Source of the DNA: Luzula sylvatica
Lineage: Eukaryota; Streptophyta; Magnoliopsida; Poales; Juncaceae
DNA length: 64,000 nucleotides
Reading direction: 5' to 3'
Assembly: GCA_946800325.1 (NCBI GenBank)
Contig: OX326957.1
Location: 50,773,798 to 50,837,797, forward strand
The notes under the pieces are model-generated. The model was not told the origin of the DNA. It saw only the letters and a program-made list of their open reading frames with translations, and ran no database searches. Numbering within the stretch: the stretch's first letter is position 1; the number at the start of each line of letters is the position of its first letter. The translations under genes and the position numbers were made by a program. This document shows positions 61,195 through 64,000 of the stretch, piece by piece.

Positions 61195-62215
61195 TGAAAG
61201 AAATACAGTTTCGGATCAACCGTAAAAGTGTACACAAGGATAAACGAATGTAGTCGTACATTCGTGGCCATAACTTTCAGTGTGAAAATCCAATTAGAAT
61301 GGTTCAAATTGGGTTAGATATATAATGAGATTATCTACAACCTTCATATAGAAATATATTTCATATGAACGAAGTATAAGTGTCGTTTCTGTGAAATACC
61401 GAAAGGGTGCAACAGTATGACATACAGTTAGTAAAACAGTCACAACTTTTGCATACGAACTCCAATTGGGCTGGGCCAAATTGGGTTGAGTAGATAATAA
61501 GATTATCTACAACTTTCGTGTTGGTTGATTTTAAGTCAGAGAAATTTATCAATTTCGTCTGGACAGAATACTGAACAGGTTCATACAGTTTTCTGTGTGA
61601 AAGGGTGTATATTGGATATACATGCCTTTTGGCTAATCCTTATCCTATTAGGTATAAATAGGATTTTCTCTCTCATCTTCACTAAGAAATTCAGAAGGAA
61701 TTCAACAATTGAATCATTCTAAGCAAGTGATTATTCTGCCCAATATACACAAGAAAAAGAGCAAATTCAGATTTGATCTTTAGTGAGTGAAAGGGTGCGA
61801 AGAGAGAGAAATCGAGAAAGGAGTTTCTCGAGTAATAGAGAATCGATTAGATCGAGCAAGTTCGCCGGTGCATCGTCTAGGCAGGTGCATCTGCGACCGA
61901 CGTCTTGCGACTCACGGTGGATACAAGTAGAGGAGCGACAATTGTGGCTCTTGGATTGTGATCGACTCAAGGAGTGAGAAGACGGTCAACGAACGGTGAA
62001 AGACGCGTGGTATGGGACGCGCGGATTGTCACCAACGTGACAGGAGATAGAAGGCGGCGATCAACCCTTCGTGCGTGATCAATTTCACGCTGGTATAGAT
62101 CTATCCTTCTATTCGCATCGTACCCTCGAAGTCATGGCGTGATCTCGGGAATCGGGGAATCGGACCGGGCCTTCATTCCGCTGCGCGGGCCCGGGGTCGA
62201 GGATATTCCCCAACA
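61195..62215 (+). repeat. LTR A7 (5' LTR)
   Basis: 1021 bp, TGAAAGAAATACAG ... TTCCCCAACA, with the best-preserved end of the A family. TATA-type 'gtataaatagg' near 61652. U5 hairpin at about 62165-62197. Confidence 0.92.
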
Positions 62216-62216
62216 G

Positions 62217-62232
62217 TGGTATCAGAGCGATC
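62217..62232 (+). other. Primer-binding site of A7
   Basis: TGGTATCAGAGCG follows the LTR after one base. It is complementary to the 3' end of plant initiator Met-tRNA, the normal Copia primer. Confidence 0.88.
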
Positions 62233-62479
62233 GCCATCGATTCGAGGGTCGAATCATAGTCGTATATTAGATATACGCACGGGTTATCAAAGTTCGTACC
62301 CGTTTGCATGATGTTACATATAGAGAAAGTCAAATTCCGTTAAAATCACAAGTGGAATTCGCTAGAGATCGATCAAAAGTTGATTGAGAGTATCTAGGAA
62401 TTATCGTGAAAAGGTTTCATGATTTATCGTTTCAGAAACGAGCGAAAACGGAAGAAACGGCAAAATCTGCAGAAAATTA

Positions 62480-63030
62480 GAATACGAAACAATGAGTAAA
62501 ACTAAGATAATTTTCAGTGGGAAACTCCAAATTGATTGGATCAAATTGGCGTAGTTAGATAATGAGATTATCTATGACTTTGATACAGAAAGTTTTTTCA
62601 TTTGAACGAATTATCAGTGTCGTTTTTATGAAATACTGAAAGGGTGCGACTGTTTGACATACAGAGACTAAAACGTCCGTATATGTCGCATAGAAACTCC
62701 AATTGAGTTCAATCCAATTGGGTAAGTTAGATAATAAGATTATCTAGAACTTTCGTTCAGGTTTAAAGTCGGTTGGAACAATTTAATATTTTTGTTTCAA
62801 CAGAATACTGAAAAGATGTCTGTAGTTTTCTGGTTGAAAAGGTGTCTATTGGATAAACTTACCTTTTCATTTGTTCGTATTTTACTAAAACTGGTATAAC
62901 GTTCAATAGAAAATTCCGATTTGAATGGTTCAAATTGTGTTAGTTAGATAATGAGATTATCTAGAACTTTCATGTTGTAATATATTTCATTTGAGCGAAG
63001 TATTAGTGTCGTTCTAATGAAATATCGAAA
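62480..63030 (+). repeat. U3-like modules inside A7 leader
   Basis: Three copies of the LTR U3 module ('...aaactccaatt...ttagataatNagattatct...actttc') at about 62500-62600, 62665-62765 and 62890-62985. They take the place of most of the dyad array found in other A leaders. Confidence 0.8.
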
Positions 63031-63055
63031 GGATGCAGAAAAATAGTTTTTCTGC

Positions 63056-63122
63056 CGCCCCGGGGGCAGTTTTTGGCGCCCCGGACGCGTCCCGGGCGAG
63101 GTTTTCTCGCGCCCCGTGGCCC
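63056..63122. other. GC-rich island in A7 leader
   Basis: About 67 bp nearly all G/C, with GCCCCGGGGGC-type and CGTCCCGGGCG dyads. Very unlike the rest. It leads straight into the last dyad pair. Confidence 0.7.
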
Positions 63123-63159
63123 CTGCGTTACAACGGATGGGAAGTCCGTTATAACGGAC
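63123..63159. repeat. Dyad pair in A7 leader
   Basis: Units at 63123 and 63144, 21 bp apart, equal to the last pair of the full arrays; followed by the same 'gttttcgcgataactttggct' context. Confidence 0.85.
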
Positions 63160-63938
63160 CCTTCTCTGGATGCTGTTTTTGTTTTCGCGATAACTTTGGC
63201 TACGAAGCTCGGAATTTTGAGTTCTTTATATCGATTTGATCGGCATCAAACATTCTAGCATATTAGATAATTAATTATTTAGAATAATTAATCTCCCTAA
63301 ATAAATCATATGCATATAGAAAATCTTGTGATAGTGATATAATTGGATTATGTCACGGAATTAGAAACATGCAATGGCATGATCCCTCATAATATTTAAG
63401 TCATGGAAATGCCTTCCATATCCACAACTACCGAGTTCGGTGTTACGTTTCACGTGGGTTCAGGCTAAAGTCGGGCACGTGATATTGAAACAATCGAAAG
63501 GGTGGCAAGCGTTAAATCAGGACTTGTGAGGCACAGGCTAAAGTCGACTCACTAGTAGCTTATTTGAACGATACGTTGGAGATGGTTGTGACTTAACCGT
63601 CCAGGCCAATCAGATTGGAGTTCGGGGCATAGATAGGATGCACACACGGAACTGGGATTGTATTGGATACGATCCATCACCGAAATCCTATAAAGGTTCA
63701 AGAGTCGTATTGGATACGATTGGATATAATCCTACCTAAATAACGGGATCCCACCCGATAGGCTAAAGTCACTTGTGGGAGGAACGGAAATATGGGTCTT
63801 GAGTGTTATGGACTTGGAGTCCCGTATCGGTATGAGGGTTATCGATTCGATAAAATAACACTATCATATATTCATCATATAAGCATATAGATTAAGTACG
63901 CACGGTTAGGAGTTAATCTTCATCATTCGTTTAGAATT

Positions 63939-64000
63939 ATGTTTTCAAGCAACACCAAATATATCGTAGAGATCGATATGATAGATATCTTTTGGGCCGG
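63939..64000 (+). CDS. Start of A7 gag (partial)
   Basis: ATG TTT TCA AGC AAC ACC matches the gag start of element B (MSSNNT) and the position after the A leader. Open to the window end, only 20 codons visible, so intactness cannot be judged. Confidence 0.6.
   Translation, partial: MFSSNTKYIVEIDMIDIFWA

Larger units (their letters stand above)
61195..64000 (+). mobile_element. Copia element A7, 5' part
   Basis: LTR, perfect PBS, long leader and the first codons of gag; continues beyond the window. It sits within D' protease; left target sequence tgaac (61190-61194). Confidence 0.9.

Overview
This is a plant nuclear segment, most likely from a eudicot. Evidence is a four-exon PIP2 aquaporin gene with short AT-rich introns, a cinnamyl-alcohol-dehydrogenase relic, a third multi-exon gene, AT-rich intergenic DNA, and about 45 kb of nested LTR retrotransposons whose primer-binding sites match plant tRNAs. 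There is one 200-base assembly gap (17192-17391).

Layout. 1-9482 is AT-rich intergenic DNA with a few retroelement scraps. 9483-10578 is a PIP2 gene, followed by a 583-bp non-autonomous hAT-type element (10880-11462). After more AT-rich DNA comes a broken CAD gene on the minus strand (14288-15115). Next is a minus-strand gene of unknown function (15762-17642) with the gap inside a (GA)n tract. From 18398 to the end the window is retrotransposon inside retrotransposon.

Nested stack. I name the families A, B and E (related Copia), D (SIRE-like Copia), C (Gypsy with an Asp-tRNA-type PBS) and F (Gypsy-like solo LTR). The A1-A3 element (18398-23162) carries a solo LTR (19184-20246, TSD GGTGG) in its 5' LTR. 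Beside it lies an old pol relic (23163-24976). A second A element begins at 24977. Its leader holds element B (26922-41446, TSD ATGAT), whose reverse transcriptase is split by element A5-A6 (31611-37949, TSD GCAAG/GTAAG), which in turn holds half of a D element (33514-36766). The gag start of the same A element is broken at 42050 by Gypsy C, which contains solo LTR F (45789-47774, TSD GGAGA). C's 3' LTR is cut at 54366 by a minus-strand E element. E is interrupted by a minus-strand D element (56460-61194). That D element is interrupted at 61195 by a further A element running off the window end. All coding regions are damaged; several by only a few lesions.

Most interesting signal. Four families from both LTR superfamilies carry arrays of 16-bp dyads (family forms around GTCCGTTGTAACGGAC, GTTCGTTCGAACGAAC and GTCCGTCATGACTGAC), set 19-23 bp apart, i.e. 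about two DNA turns. They lie in the leader of A, in the U3 of D and E, and in the LTR and 3' region of C. A second signal is a hairpin at the LTR end next to the PBS. Its stem sequence differs between families A, B and E but stays paired, while the loop ATCCGCTGCGCG is constant. Neither is explained by the coding features. All comparisons were made by eye within this window; family names rest on recognised motifs, not on database searches.
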